A stretch of 60,783 bases of DNA from an uncultured Prevotellaceae bacterium (GCA_902784755.1 CACZVX010000013.1:1-60783), one strand, 5' to 3'; shown: positions 44,189 through 53,372, counted from the stretch's first letter. The notes: generated by a model not told the origin, from the sequence alone. Numbers and translations are program-made.

Positions 44189-44791
44189 TTAGAGGTATTT
44201 CTGAATCCACTGTTCTACGTCTTCCATCTTGTCGGTGGGCTCAAAGCGCTTGACAACACGGCCTTTGCGGTCAACGAGGAACTTTGTGAAGTTCCATTTG
44301 ATATCTGATTTCTGGGCATAGTCCTTGTCACGCTTGAGCATCATTTCGTGCATGGCCTTACCACGCCTGTCATTGGTGTCGAATCCGCTGAAACCCTGCT
44401 GGCTCTTCAGGAAGGTGAAGAGGGGAGAGGCTTCAGGACCATTGACGTCAATCTTATCGAACTGTTCGAACTGGATGTTGAAATTGGCCGTGCAGAAATT
44501 ATGGATTTCGGCATTAGTGCCAGGGGCCTGCTGTCCAAACTGGTTGCAGGGGAAATCAAGGATTTCGAGCCCCTGTCCGTGGAATTTCTCGTAAATGTTT
44601 TCCAGTTCGGTGTACTGCGGAGTGAAACCGCATCGAGTGGCGGTGTTGACGATGAGCAGCACCTTGCCTTTGTACTGTTTCATTTTGACTTCCTGACCTT
44701 CACCATCTTTCACGGTGATTTTGTAGATCTTTGTCTTTGCCGTGGCTGTCAGGGCCATCATGGCCACCAGCATCAGAATAATTTTTTTCAT
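44189..44791 (-). CDS. Exported glutathione peroxidase-type thiol peroxidase
   Basis: A 200-residue GPx-family protein with a signal peptide (ending TATAK), so probably periplasmic. VNTATRCGFTPQYTELE holds the peroxidatic cysteine, FPCNQFGQQAPG is the family loop, and HNFCTANFN supplies a likely resolving cysteine as in thioredoxin-dependent GPx. WNFTKFLVDRKG closes the active site. It is translated between a frameshifted membrane gene and msrC. Confidence 0.93.
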   Translation of the reverse strand: MKKIILMLVAMMALTATAKTKIYKITVKDGEGQEVKMKQYKGKVLLIVNTATRCGFTPQYTELENIYEKFHGQGLEILDFPCNQFGQQAPGTNAEIHNFCTANFNIQFEQFDKIDVNGPEASPLFTFLKSQQGFSGFDTNDRRGKAMHEMMLKRDKDYAQKSDIKWNFTKFLVDRKGRVVKRFEPTDKMEDVEQWIQKYL

Positions 44792-44820
44792 GTTATGATA
44801 ATTGGTTTGTGTAATTACGG

Positions 44821-45104
44821 TTAAAGACTTTCGGGTGTCTTCTCCTTGTCTTTCTTAAAATAGGCCTTCAGGCGGCGCACGCCTTCCACTCCCAGGATAG
44901 TTAGCCCTCCATATTGGCAAGTCTTGGCCATTCCGAAAGGATGAACCAAAGAACACCTTTAGCTTCCACGCTGATAGGCAGGGCCATTTGAGCGAAGGAG
45001 AGGATATAGAAAGGAATACAAGACAGCAGGACAATCACTCCCGTACGGAATGAAAGACCTGCCAGCCTTGTTTTGATTTTTTCTAATATTTGTTTCGCAT
45101 CCAT
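44821..45104 (-). pseudogene. Frameshifted small membrane protein
   Basis: The intact frame starts MDAKQILEKIKTRLAGLSF with one or two hydrophobic helices and reads to WFIL. After a T-run (A-run at about 44936-44938 on the plus strand) it goes out of frame and stops at 44901. Adding one base there restores GMAKTCQYGGLTILGVEG and a basic tail to a stop at 44821, giving 94 residues. The total of 284 bases (one short of 95 codons) agrees. Either a real one-base deletion or a homopolymer error. Family: small inner-membrane protein common in Bacteroidetes; function unknown. Confidence 0.75.
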
Positions 45105-45116
45105 CTTTGCTGCAAT

Positions 45117-45560
45117 TTATTTTTTGGCCATTTTGCAGATAATCTCATCGAGGGAGGGAATCATTTGGTTGAAAACTTCTGCATCAAGTCCTTCCTCGGC
45201 AAACATCTGTGTCATGCAGCTAGGCACTTCGGCAGCCTGTTCCTCAAGTTCCTGTCCCTTTGGGGTCAGGCTTACAATGGTCTTTCGGGCATCAGCCTTG
45301 TCTTTCTCGCGCCTTACAAGGCCTTCCGCTTCCATGCGCTGGATGAGCGGTGTCACGGTATTTGTTTCCAACAGTAGCCGTTTGGCGATGTCATTAACGG
45401 GCTGGTGGTCTTGTTCCCAAAGAACCATCATCACGATATACTGTGTATAGGTGATTCCAAGCTTTGAGAGCCACGGCTGGTAGCTTTGTGTGATCAGGCG
45501 TGACACCGAATAGAGTCGGAAGCATACCTGGTTGTCCAATTTCAATTGTTCGTAAGTCAT
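45117..45560 (-). CDS. MarR family regulator, OhrR-like
   Basis: A 147-residue winged-helix regulator. The N-terminus DNQVCFRLYSVSR contains a cysteine at the position of the peroxide-sensing cysteine of OhrR. ITYTQYIVMMVLWEQD, the recognition helix LLLETNTVTPLIQRMEAEGL and the wing RREKDKADARKTIVSLT are typical. OhrR-type proteins release DNA when organic peroxides oxidise that cysteine. Its neighbours (two GPx genes and msrC) fit a role in controlling this block. Confidence 0.9.
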   Translation of the reverse strand: MTYEQLKLDNQVCFRLYSVSRLITQSYQPWLSKLGITYTQYIVMMVLWEQDHQPVNDIAKRLLLETNTVTPLIQRMEAEGLVRREKDKADARKTIVSLTPKGQELEEQAAEVPSCMTQMFAEEGLDAEVFNQMIPSLDEIICKMAKK

Positions 45561-45565
45561 CAGTC

Positions 45566-45755
45566 TTATTTTTTCAGGTTATAGCGGCTTCTTATTTCCT
45601 CTTTCTTCTCCTCAGAAAGACTGGAATAGAAGGCCTTCCATCCGGGACAGAAATTGATGTGCCAACGCCAGAAGCGCCCCATTAGAGAGCGGGGAGCCTT
45701 GTCGTAATGTGCACGCAGTTTGCACTGTTCGCATGCATAAGTTTTTTGTTGCCAT
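45566..45755 (-). pseudogene. Frameshifted Cys/Trp-rich small protein
   Basis: From the ATG at 45755 the frame reads MATK and then shifts in a run of six A (T at 45742-45747). Removing one A gives a 62-residue protein with CEQCKLRAHYDKAPRS, GRFWRWHINFCPGWKAFY and a charged end, stopping five bases before the OhrR-like gene. The 190-base length (63 codons plus one) supports a single-base insertion or a sequence error. Function unknown; two Cys pairs could bind metal. Confidence 0.72.
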
Positions 45756-45904
45756 AATCTATTGATTTGAAATTGATGATTCTATGTCAAAATATAAGAG
45801 ACAGACGAACCTCTGTGTCATTCGACGGGATAATCGGTCAGAGATCCTACGTCTCTGTCACATTGCCCGTCTGTCAATTATTCAATGCTTCTTGATTAAT
45901 TCAA
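45756..45904. other. Spacer with inverted words, no gene seen
   Basis: GACAGACG at about 45810 and CGTCTGTC at about 45868 are inverted copies, and CAGAGA/TCTCTG pair within the same stretch. No promoter with a full match was seen. Confidence 0.4.
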
Positions 45905-46027
45905 TTAGAGCATTTCCAGAAGGTAGTTGTCGTAGCCAACCTTTTCGATGAGCTGACGATGCTGGCGGTTCCAGTCGATGTGTTCCTTCTCGTCAACAAT
46001 CCAGTCCTGGATGAGTTTCTGGGTGAT
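45905..46027 (-). pseudogene. Bacterioferritin-like remnant (C-terminal 40 codons)
   Basis: In one frame the sequence reads ITQKLIQDWIVDEKEHIDW, then LIEKVGYDNYLLEML and a stop. This matches the last helix of bacterioferritin/ferritin-like proteins (EEEHIDW and GLxNYLxxM pattern). There is no start: upstream the frame meets a stop inside a TTAACTC heptamer array at 46028-46050, where the rest of the gene should be. It appears to be a 5' deletion with its edge at the repeat. Confidence 0.7.
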
Positions 46028-46050
46028 ATCTCTTAACTCTTAACTCTCAA
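46028..46050. repeat. Heptamer array at the edge of the ferritin remnant
   Basis: TTAACTC, TTAACTC, TCAATTC between the remnant and the stop of the second peroxidase gene. Confidence 0.75.
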
Positions 46051-46054
46051 TTCC

Positions 46055-46531
46055 TCATAACATTGCTTCGATGTCTTCGGAAATCTTTTCAGGAGCCGTG
46101 GTCGGAGAATAGCGCTTGATGGTCTCACCGTCTTTTGAAATAAGGAACTTAGTGAAGTTCCACTTGATGCGGCTGCCAAGAAATCCCTTGGTCTGGCTCT
46201 TCAGATACTTGAAAATGGGATCAGCTTCGTTGCCGTTGACATGAACCTTTTTCATGATCTGGAAGGTTACACCGTAGTTCAGCTGGCAGAACTCCTCAGC
46301 CTTGGAACCATCGGCCAGTTCCTGATTGGCAAAATCCCCGGAAGGGAATCCGATGATGACCAATCCCTGGTCCTTATATTTCTGATTCAGTTTCTCCAGT
46401 CCTTCAAACTGTGGAGTGAAACCACACTTGCTGGCTGTGTTGACTATCATCAAAACTTTTCCTTTAAACTGGGCAAAATCTATTTCCTTGCCTTTACTCG
46501 TTAGAGCCTTAAAATCGTATATCTTTTCCAT
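46055..46531 (-). CDS. Cytosolic glutathione peroxidase-type thiol peroxidase
   Basis: A 158-residue GPx-family protein without a signal peptide. VNTASKCGFTPQFEGLE holds the peroxidatic cysteine and AEEFCQLNYGVTF the likely resolving cysteine. The usual FPCNQF loop is FPSGDF, so that middle cysteine is absent. The start at 46531 (MEKIYDFKAL) is chosen because the promoter box at 46562-46569 lies inside the longer open frame. Two palindromic operator-like sites lie upstream. Confidence 0.92.
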   Translation of the reverse strand: MEKIYDFKALTSKGKEIDFAQFKGKVLMIVNTASKCGFTPQFEGLEKLNQKYKDQGLVIIGFPSGDFANQELADGSKAEEFCQLNYGVTFQIMKKVHVNGNEADPIFKYLKSQTKGFLGSRIKWNFTKFLISKDGETIKRYSPTTAPEKISEDIEAML

Positions 46532-46561
46532 TTTAATATTGCTATTTTGTTGTTTGCGATG

Positions 46562-46569
46562 CAAAGGTA
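46562..46569 (-). promoter_or_regulatory. -7 promoter box of the cytosolic peroxidase
   Basis: Minus-strand TACCTTTG, 30 bases before the start at 46531. Confidence 0.6.
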
Positions 46570-46581
46570 GGAAATTAAATT

Positions 46582-46641
46582 TATATCGCAAGCGATTTAA
46601 TTTGAATCTTAACATTCTTTATAATATATCGCGAACGATAT
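46582..46641. promoter_or_regulatory. Paired palindromes, candidate operators
   Basis: Two sites share the form TATATCG-N4-CGAT: 46582-46599 (TATATCGCAAGCGATTTA) and 46625-46641 (TATATCGCGAACGATAT). Their centres are 43 bases apart, about four helical turns, directly upstream of the peroxidase promoter. An OhrR/MarR-type dimer could bind each. Confidence 0.55.
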
Positions 46642-46828
46642 TTAAGAGTAACGGAAACATTATATGTGTTAAAAAACACAAAAGAACCATTAACGAGTAC
46701 ATTTCGGACACTGCACTTTAGAAAAAGATGTGTAATTTTGCACCCGAAAAGAATATATGAACATTTATTGTTCATGATTTCGATGAATATATTACTGTAT
46801 GGGTACTGTTTATATATTAAGGTAGAAA

Positions 46829-49336
46829 GTGAAAATAAAGAGATTGTTTTTATTGTGGCTATGTTGCTTCTGCTCGTTGATGGTCGGAGCGCAGATTACG
46901 GGATACGTCACTGACGAGGAGTCGGGGGACACAATCTCTTTTGCCACAATTTCCTATAAGAATCTCAAGGTGCATTCCGTTGCTGACGCTGACGGATACT
47001 TCAAGATTGCCCGCCATAACGGGCAGATGCTCACCGTGACGGCTGTTGGCTATGCCACAAAAACGATTACCGTGAACAGTGCCACGGGTGACCGGCTGAA
47101 TATTAAGATGAAGGCAGACACGAAGATGCTGCAGAATGTGACCGTCAAGGCAAAGCGCCAGCGCTATCGCAGAAAGAACAACCCTGCGGTGGAACTGATG
47201 CGCCGCGTGATTGCTGCCAAGGAAAAATCGAATATTCTGCGCCACGAAAACGTGCAATGGAATCAGTATCAGAAAATCACCTTCTCGCTGGATGACATCA
47301 CGGAAAAGACGTTGGAAGGAGCTGTCTTCAAGAAACATCCATGGTTGGCTGAGCAGGTGGAATATTCACCTTACACACAAAAGAATATCTTGCCGCTGAA
47401 TATCAACGAGACCGTCACGAGCCATCTCTATCGCAAGAATCCCAAGAGCGAAAAGCATATCGTGATGGGAGAGACGAGTCAGGGTGTAAACCAATTCTTT
47501 GAGACGGGTGATATACTTGACGTTGCTATTAAAGATGTATTTACGGATGTGGACATCTATGACGATCACGTCAGGTTGCTGCAATATCCCTTTACATCTC
47601 CGATCGGAAACGATGCCATTTCCTTCTACCGCTATTATATAGCAGACACCGTGGCTGTGGAGCGCGACTCGTGCTATCATCTGCAATTCACACCCAACAA
47701 CCCTCAAGACTTCGGTTTCAGTGGTGACCTCTATATTCTGAAGGACAGTACGCTCCACGTGCGCAAGGTGACGCTGCGTATTCCCAAGAAGAGTGATGTG
47801 AACTTTGTAAATAACCTCACGGTGGAGCAGGAATACTCCCAACTGCCTAATGGCGACTGGATTCTCTCACAGGACGATATGTATGTGGAGATGAGTCTCA
47901 TTAAGAAAGTGGGGCAGTTCCTTGTGGTACGCAATACGCGAAACCAGGACTATACTTTTGAGGAGGTGCCCAAACGACTGTTTAAAGGAAAGAACCAAAA
48001 AGTGGTGGAATCTTCTGCCCGGATGCGCGACGACAGTTTCTGGGAGAAATACCGTGCCGTGGAGCTTACCAAGTCGGAAAGCAGTATGAACGACTTCCAG
48101 CAGCGCATCATGAACCTGAAGGGCTTCAAGCCGGTAATCTTTGTGTTGAAGGCGCTCATTGAGAATTTCGTGGAAACGGGCAAGCCTTCAAAGATAGACA
48201 TCGGACCGGTGAATACCATCTTCACGCATAACAGCATCGACGGTTTCCGTACGCGCCTGACGGCTCAGAGCACTTCTAATCTTAATAAACACTGGTTCTT
48301 CCGTGGATATTATGCCCATGGATGGGGTAGCAAGAAGAACTATTATCTTGGGGAAGTGACTTATTCGTTCAATGAGAAAGACTATCTGCCCCGTGAGTTC
48401 CCCAAGCGTACCATCACGGTGAGCAGCAGTTATGACGTTTGTACGCCTACTGACCGTTTCCTGCCAACCGATAAGGATAATTTTCTCGTGGCTTTGCGTT
48501 GGACGAAGGTGGAACGCATGATGTTCTACAACCGTCAGCAGGCAATGTTTGAATGGGAAACAGAGAATGGTTTCAAGTTTACTACGGGGTTGAAGACTGA
48601 GGAGAATGAAATTCTGGGTGACTGGGCTGAGGAGCATATCAAGGCAAACAATCCGAATCCGCTGAAATTCCGCAATACGGAACTCACCGCCCGCGTGTTC
48701 TTTGCACCTGGTGAAACCTATATCAATACCAAACAGCGTCGGTTGACGATTAATCTGGACAAGCCGACTTTTGAGGTTGCCCATACAGTGGGATTCAGAA
48801 ATTTCCTGGGTTCGGATTATTCACATAACTATACGGAAGCCAGGATATTCAAACGCTTCTGGATGCCGCATAACTGGGGTAAGGTGGACTTTTACCTGAA
48901 AGGTGGCATTGAGTGGAATAAGGTACCTTATTATATGTTACTGTTCCCTGCTTCCAACCTTTCGTATGTTGCAGAGATGGAGACATTTAACCTCATCAAC
49001 AACATGGAGTTCCTGAATGACCGCTTTGCGTCGCTGATGGTGGGATGGGACCTGAACGGTAAGATTCTGAACCGTCTGCCGCTTTTAAGGAAATTGAAGT
49101 GGCGTGAGTTTGTTGGTGTTAACTGCCTATGGGGAGATCTGACCGATAAAAACCGTAATGAGTTTCCTGACGGAATGTTTGTGATGGATAGCAAGAAACC
49201 GTATGTGGAACTTCGGTTGGGTATTCATAACATCTTCAAACTTGTCCACGTGGAATATGTACGCCGTCTGACTTACATGGAACTGCCCACAGCCAAGCGC
49301 GATGGTTTCCGCATCATCATGAGGATGACGTTCTAA
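46829..49336 (+). CDS. DUF5686 outer-membrane protein with carboxypeptidase-regulatory-like domain
   Basis: An 835-residue protein starting at GTG, with a signal peptide ending VGAQ. Residues 22-105 form a carboxypeptidase-D-type beta-sandwich (ITGYVTDEESGDTISFATI), as on the N-terminus of TonB-dependent receptors. The rest is the Bacteroidetes DUF5686 region with many alternating strands ending in a C-terminal aromatic-rich beta-signal (FRIIMRMTF), suggesting an outer-membrane barrel. Function is unknown. It stands alone; a TAATTTTG box at 46733-46740 is its best promoter candidate. Confidence 0.85.
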   Translation: MKIKRLFLLWLCCFCSLMVGAQITGYVTDEESGDTISFATISYKNLKVHSVADADGYFKIARHNGQMLTVTAVGYATKTITVNSATGDRLNIKMKADTKMLQNVTVKAKRQRYRRKNNPAVELMRRVIAAKEKSNILRHENVQWNQYQKITFSLDDITEKTLEGAVFKKHPWLAEQVEYSPYTQKNILPLNINETVTSHLYRKNPKSEKHIVMGETSQGVNQFFETGDILDVAIKDVFTDVDIYDDHVRLLQYPFTSPIGNDAISFYRYYIADTVAVERDSCYHLQFTPNNPQDFGFSGDLYILKDSTLHVRKVTLRIPKKSDVNFVNNLTVEQEYSQLPNGDWILSQDDMYVEMSLIKKVGQFLVVRNTRNQDYTFEEVPKRLFKGKNQKVVESSARMRDDSFWEKYRAVELTKSESSMNDFQQRIMNLKGFKPVIFVLKALIENFVETGKPSKIDIGPVNTIFTHNSIDGFRTRLTAQSTSNLNKHWFFRGYYAHGWGSKKNYYLGEVTYSFNEKDYLPREFPKRTITVSSSYDVCTPTDRFLPTDKDNFLVALRWTKVERMMFYNRQQAMFEWETENGFKFTTGLKTEENEILGDWAEEHIKANNPNPLKFRNTELTARVFFAPGETYINTKQRRLTINLDKPTFEVAHTVGFRNFLGSDYSHNYTEARIFKRFWMPHNWGKVDFYLKGGIEWNKVPYYMLLFPASNLSYVAEMETFNLINNMEFLNDRFASLMVGWDLNGKILNRLPLLRKLKWREFVGVNCLWGDLTDKNRNEFPDGMFVMDSKKPYVELRLGIHNIFKLVHVEYVRRLTYMELPTAKRDGFRIIMRMTF

Positions 49337-49354
49337 ACCTGCCCCTCTCTATTG

Positions 49355-49948
49355 TCAGATTCTTTTGCTTTCACCGCGAAGGAGGTTCATGAATTCTTCG
49401 CGAGTTTTGGCCTGATTGAAAGCACCACTGAAATCGGAAGTGGTGGTAATGGAATTCTGTTTCTCCACGCCGCGCATCTGCATGCACATGTGCTTGGCCT
49501 CAATGACAACCATCGTACCCATGGGATGAAGGGTCTGCTGGATGCAGTCCTTGATTTGCTGTGTCATGCGTTCCTGCACTTGCAGTCGATGACTATAGAT
49601 ATCCACCACACGGGCAATCTTGCTGAGACCTGTAATATAGCCATTGGGAATATAAGCCACATGAACCTTACCGTAGAAGGGGAGCATGTGGTGCTCACAC
49701 ATGGAGAAGAAATCGATGTCTTTCACAATAACCATCTGACTGTATTCCTCCTCAAAAAGAGCATCGGTAAGAACCTTATGGGCGTCTTGAGAATAGCCGC
49801 GGGTAAGAATCTGCATAGCCTTGGCTACACGCATAGGCGTTTTCAGAAGTCCTTCACGCTGAGGGTCTTCGCCCAGGAGTCCGAGGATATCTTTATAGTG
49901 AACCGCAAGTTCGTCGAGTCCTTCGCGGAATTCTGTTTCTGGATTCAT
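49355..49948 (-). CDS. folE: GTP cyclohydrolase I
   Basis: A 197-residue zinc enzyme for the first step of folate synthesis, GTP to dihydroneopterin triphosphate. [20 protein letters not shown] contains a zinc cysteine and histidine; [18 protein letters not shown] and the second zinc cysteine in [12 protein letters not shown] follow. Full length. It is the last gene of a same-strand run (DUF1599, DoxX-TpiA, SPOR, folE) with a three-base gap to the SPOR gene. Confidence 0.97.
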   Translation of the reverse strand: MNPETEFREGLDELAVHYKDILGLLGEDPQREGLLKTPMRVAKAMQILTRGYSQDAHKVLTDALFEEEYSQMVIVKDIDFFSMCEHHMLPFYGKVHVAYIPNGYITGLSKIARVVDIYSHRLQVQERMTQQIKDCIQQTLHPMGTMVVIEAKHMCMQMRGVEKQNSITTTSDFSGAFNQAKTREEFMNLLRGESKRI

Positions 49949-49951
49949 ATC

Positions 49952-50620
49952 TTAATATTGTACAGTTATTTTTCCTTTTACAATGCACGCTTGCGGATAG
50001 CCGAGAGCTTTCACTTTCTTCAATAGTTTGGCTGCTTCATTATAAGTCTTGTAGTTACCCATGCGGCAAATCCATCTTGGGGAATAGAAGTGTACATAAA
50101 CGGGTTCTTCGGGGAAGGCGTTCTTCAACTTTCCACCTGCCTGTTCAGCCTTTACACGGTCGGCACGGGTGTTACCTCCGGCAAAAGCCTGAATGCGGTA
50201 GCCGGTCACCTTCTGTGCATTGCGCATCACCTTCTTACGGGTATCCACAATGGTAGTTCCGTCCTCGGTGGTGATGTTGTTGTTTTCAAAGCCGATCACC
50301 TTCCTCTTCTTGGGTTCTTCAGCTTCAGGAACAGTGTCTTGTTTCTCTGTATTATCTGCAACCTCTTTCTTGGGAGCTTCAGTCTTTGTCTTGTCGTCTT
50401 GTGGCGTGGGCTTCTTCGGTTCAGGTTGTTTCAGTTTTCCATTCACGAGGTCGGTGATTTCCTGTGACTGCGTGATGGTAACGGTACCCTGTCCTGCCTT
50501 TTGCTGTTTCAGATGCTCAATATAGGTCTGAGCCTGAACAGGTGAAGGCAAAAAGGTAAAAAGGCAAAAAGGTAAAACCCAGATGACCTTTTTGATGATA
50601 TTGTTAAGATACTTATTCAT
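49952..50620 (-). CDS. Exported SPOR-domain protein
   Basis: A 222-residue protein with a signal peptide (ending PVQAQ). A Pro/Lys/Glu-rich linker spans about residues 60-110, and a C-terminal SPOR domain (YRIQAFAGGNTRADRVKAE, VYVHFYSPRWICRMGNY, LGYPQACIVKG) would bind denuded peptidoglycan at division sites. Its 5' end overlaps a GGTAAAA/GGCAAAA octamer run at about 50548-50580, which encodes the last residues of the signal peptide region (LPFCLFTFLPS). Confidence 0.88.
   Translation of the reverse strand: MNKYLNNIIKKVIWVLPFCLFTFLPSPVQAQTYIEHLKQQKAGQGTVTITQSQEITDLVNGKLKQPEPKKPTPQDDKTKTEAPKKEVADNTEKQDTVPEAEEPKKRKVIGFENNNITTEDGTTIVDTRKKVMRNAQKVTGYRIQAFAGGNTRADRVKAEQAGGKLKNAFPEEPVYVHFYSPRWICRMGNYKTYNEAAKLLKKVKALGYPQACIVKGKITVQY
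50548..50578. repeat. Octamer run inside the SPOR gene's signal peptide
   Basis: AGGCAAAA, AGGTAAAA, AGGCAAAA, AGGTAAAA in tandem. On the coding strand it gives the hydrophobic LPFCLFTFLP segment, so the repeat writes part of the signal peptide. A related TTTACTTTTTTACC run lies in the spacer at 50640-50662. Confidence 0.65.
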
Positions 50621-50668
50621 AAGCCTATGTTTTTTACTTCTTTACTTTTTTACCTTTTTACAATAGAT

Positions 50669-51430
50669 TTATTTCTTCCAAGCGTCAATGATACCCTTGA
50701 AGTCAGCGCATTTCAGAGAGGCACCACCAATGAGACCACCGTCGATGTCAGGCTTAGCAAACAGCTCAGGAGCGTTGCTGGCCTTGCAGGAACCACCATA
50801 GAGAATGGTTGTGTCGTCGGCAACAGCCTGACCATATTTCTCAGCGATGATAGAACGGATGTAAGCGTGAATCTCCTCAGCCTGATCGGCAGTAGCGGTC
50901 TTACCTGTGCCAATGGCCCAGATAGGCTCATAGGCAATTACGATCTTACGGAAATCTTCCTCAGAGAGGTTGAATACGCTGCCTTCGAGTTCGGCCTTCA
51001 CCACTTCGTTCTGCTTTCCAGCCTCGCGCTCTTCAAGACTTTCACCAATGCAGAAAATCACCTTCAGGTCGTTCTTTTGGGCGAGCAGCACCTTTTCTTT
51101 CAGAATCTCGGGAGTCTCTTTGTAATACTCACGACGCTCTGAGTGACCAAGGATTACATACTGGGCACCCGTGCTCTTTACCATTTCTGCAGAAACCTCA
51201 CCCGTGAAGGCTCCCTTCTCCTTGTCGGCGCAGTTCTCAGCACCCAGACCGATAATATCCTGGTCGAGGAACTGTGCGATACTTGCCAAGTGTATGAATG
51301 GTGTGCAAATCACCACGCCACAGTTAGGCTTGTCAGCAGTAAGGGCCTCGTTAAGTTCCTTTGCGAGTGCGATACCGTCCTGCAGGTTCATGTTCATTTT
51401 CCAGTTACCTGCTACAATTTTCTTTCTCAT
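50669..51430 (-). other. tpiA: TpiA module with its own candidate start
   Basis: The ATG at 51430 would give a normal 253-residue TpiA ([13 protein letters not shown]). It is preceded by a purine-rich stretch. Glycolytic interconversion of dihydroxyacetone phosphate and glyceraldehyde-3-phosphate is essential, so independent translation from here is likely. Confidence 0.8.
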
Positions 51431-52726
51431 TTTGCTTTTTTGTTTTAAATGTTTATATAAACTGCTATGTTTTTGTTTCTTTCGAATCCATCTTGTCCAT
51501 GCGAAGAGGCGGTCGGCCAATGTGAGTACAAACAAAGGCAAGACAAACCATAACAAGATGGTCAGTACCTTCTGGGGGACGGAATTCCGGGGCATTTGTC
51601 CTAATGTGCTCTTTTCGAGTGGTTGTTCCTCATTTATAAGAGGAAGCTGATTGTGGCTCCATTTACGGATGACCGTGCCCTTTTTGAGCAGAAGGAGTCC
51701 GGGATTGCTCCGGATGACAGTCTTGAGCGTCGTCTCATCTGTCAGGTAGAACGGATATTCTGCGCCTGTTAGGTCGCGCCAGCGCTGGATGGCCTTCTCA
51801 TTGCTTGCCGTGAGACATAGGAAGGGATAGCTGTGAACCTGGGCATATTCGTAAAGCTGATCAATAGCTCCGAAGTTGGTGTCATCGGCATTCTCCAGAT
51901 GCGGGGAGATGAGCAGGAACGTATAGCCTTCATGGTTGAGCACGTCCTCAGTAATATCGTCACCTTCGAGTGTCTGGATAGAAAAATCGTGAATGGGAGG
52001 CACATAACCCTCTTTGGTTTGTACGTTCTTCTGGTCGATGAATGTCCAGGTGGAGTCGGGGTATTCTTCGAGCGTGAATTCCCGGCGCTCCCCGTTTTTC
52101 TCCATTATGAAAGTTGTTTCAAACTCTGGCTGTTCAGCCCCCTCTGGAATCTCCATTCCCTTGGGTATGTTGGCCCCTATGTGGTAGGGACGAAAGTCGA
52201 ATTGCGGCAGTGTCCACAGGCTCCAAATGCTCGAAATGAGAATGAAGAGCACGGTGTAGTTCACGACTATCCACTGGTTGGACAAGCTGATGAAGCGCAT
52301 CATGAGCAGTGGATTACGCGCGATGATAAAGGTGCATGCAAGCAGCACCAGATTCTTGAGCAGCGTCTGCCCGTTGGTAAGATGGATGGCATCGCCAAAA
52401 CATCCGCAGTCACTCACTGGATTGGCAATCCATAGCCAGAACGTGACGAGTGTCATAACCACCATGAACACAAAGGCAACTTTAGAAGCCACACGTCTGT
52501 GAATGGCGAAGAGCAGGAAGATACCCAGGCAGAACTCAATGAGCGAAAGCAATATGGAAGTTCCCAGGGTGACGATAGATGGCACATACTGCGCCAGCGA
52601 GAGCGCTTCGAGATAGTCCTCTATCTTATACTGGGTGCCCAGAGGGTCTATAGCCTTCACATAGCCGCTGAAGATGAATGTCAGTGCTACGATGAACCGG
52701 CATATGTTTACCACCCATTTCTTCAT
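50669..52726 (-). CDS. tpiA: Fused ORF: DoxX-like membrane protein plus triosephosphate isomerase
   Basis: A 685-residue open frame. Residues 1-432 form a membrane protein of the DoxX-like type found near tpiA in Bacteroidales: four N-terminal helices, a thioredoxin-like domain without a CxxC (about 240-370) and a last helix near residue 400. Residues 433-685 are a complete triosephosphate isomerase with [17 protein letters not shown] and [14 protein letters not shown]. The join ([13 protein letters not shown]) is AT-rich and looks like a spacer that lost its stop. Either a true fusion, tpiA initiation at the internal ATG, or a missed base in an A-run. Confidence 0.85.
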   Translation of the reverse strand: MKKWVVNICRFIVALTFIFSGYVKAIDPLGTQYKIEDYLEALSLAQYVPSIVTLGTSILLSLIEFCLGIFLLFAIHRRVASKVAFVFMVVMTLVTFWLWIANPVSDCGCFGDAIHLTNGQTLLKNLVLLACTFIIARNPLLMMRFISLSNQWIVVNYTVLFILISSIWSLWTLPQFDFRPYHIGANIPKGMEIPEGAEQPEFETTFIMEKNGERREFTLEEYPDSTWTFIDQKNVQTKEGYVPPIHDFSIQTLEGDDITEDVLNHEGYTFLLISPHLENADDTNFGAIDQLYEYAQVHSYPFLCLTASNEKAIQRWRDLTGAEYPFYLTDETTLKTVIRSNPGLLLLKKGTVIRKWSHNQLPLINEEQPLEKSTLGQMPRNSVPQKVLTILLWFVLPLFVLTLADRLFAWTRWIRKKQKHSSLYKHLKQKSKMRKKIVAGNWKMNMNLQDGIALAKELNEALTADKPNCGVVICTPFIHLASIAQFLDQDIIGLGAENCADKEKGAFTGEVSAEMVKSTGAQYVILGHSERREYYKETPEILKEKVLLAQKNDLKVIFCIGESLEEREAGKQNEVVKAELEGSVFNLSEEDFRKIVIAYEPIWAIGTGKTATADQAEEIHAYIRSIIAEKYGQAVADDTTILYGGSCKASNAPELFAKPDIDGGLIGGASLKCADFKGIIDAWKK

Positions 52727-52755
52727 TCCTGTTCCCGGTTTACATTTCCTGCCGG

Positions 52756-53307
52756 TTATTCCTCTGTTAATTTAATGACACCAAACACCGCATAGTTGAT
52801 GATGTCCATATAATTTGAATCGATGCCTTCGCTTACCAGCGTTTCGCCCTGCAAGTCTTCTATCTCCTTGATACGTTGTATCTTGGTGAGAATGAAGTCG
52901 GTGTAGGAACTTACGCGCATGGACCGCCAGGCCTCGTCGTAGTCATGGTTCTTTTTCAACATCAGTTCCAAAGCCTCATTGGCATGTTTGTCGTAGAGTG
53001 CCATGGCACCTTCTGGCGACAAATCCACTTCGTCCACATATCCTTTCTCCAACTGAATAAGCCCTACAATACCGTAATTGATGAGGGCTATAAACTCTGG
53101 ACGGATTCCTTCTCCCACCAAAGATTCTTTCTTGATTTCAAGAGAGCGGATACGTTTGGCCTTGATGAAAAGCTGGTCAGTGAGAGACGACGGACGGAGA
53201 ATACGCCATGAAGCACCGTAGTCGTGCAGCTTCTTTTCAAAAAGGGCACGACATTCAGCCATTGCGTTTCGGAACTGTTTTTCAGTGTTCTGACTTTCTG
53301 TTGCCAT
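52756..53307 (-). CDS. DUF1599 family protein
   Basis: A 183-residue soluble protein made of two related halves: [20 protein letters not shown] and [20 protein letters not shown] are repeats of one module, each followed by a [15 protein letters not shown] helix and an EGI segment. This matches DUF1599, which has been linked to nucleotide-modification domains by others. It is the first gene of the run leading to tpiA and folE. Its promoter is at 53332-53339. Confidence 0.88.
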   Translation of the reverse strand: MATESQNTEKQFRNAMAECRALFEKKLHDYGASWRILRPSSLTDQLFIKAKRIRSLEIKKESLVGEGIRPEFIALINYGIVGLIQLEKGYVDEVDLSPEGAMALYDKHANEALELMLKKNHDYDEAWRSMRVSSYTDFILTKIQRIKEIEDLQGETLVSEGIDSNYMDIINYAVFGVIKLTEE

Positions 53308-53331
53308 GTTTCGATTCTATATAAATCGTTG

Positions 53332-53339
53332 CAAAAGTA
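53332..53339 (-). promoter_or_regulatory. Promoter of the DUF1599-tpiA-folE run
   Basis: Minus-strand TACTTTTG with TTTG at 53359-53362 (19-base spacer), 24 bases before the DUF1599 start. Confidence 0.65.
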
Positions 53340-53372
53340 ATCAATTTTACTGAGACAGCAAAATAAATCAAG

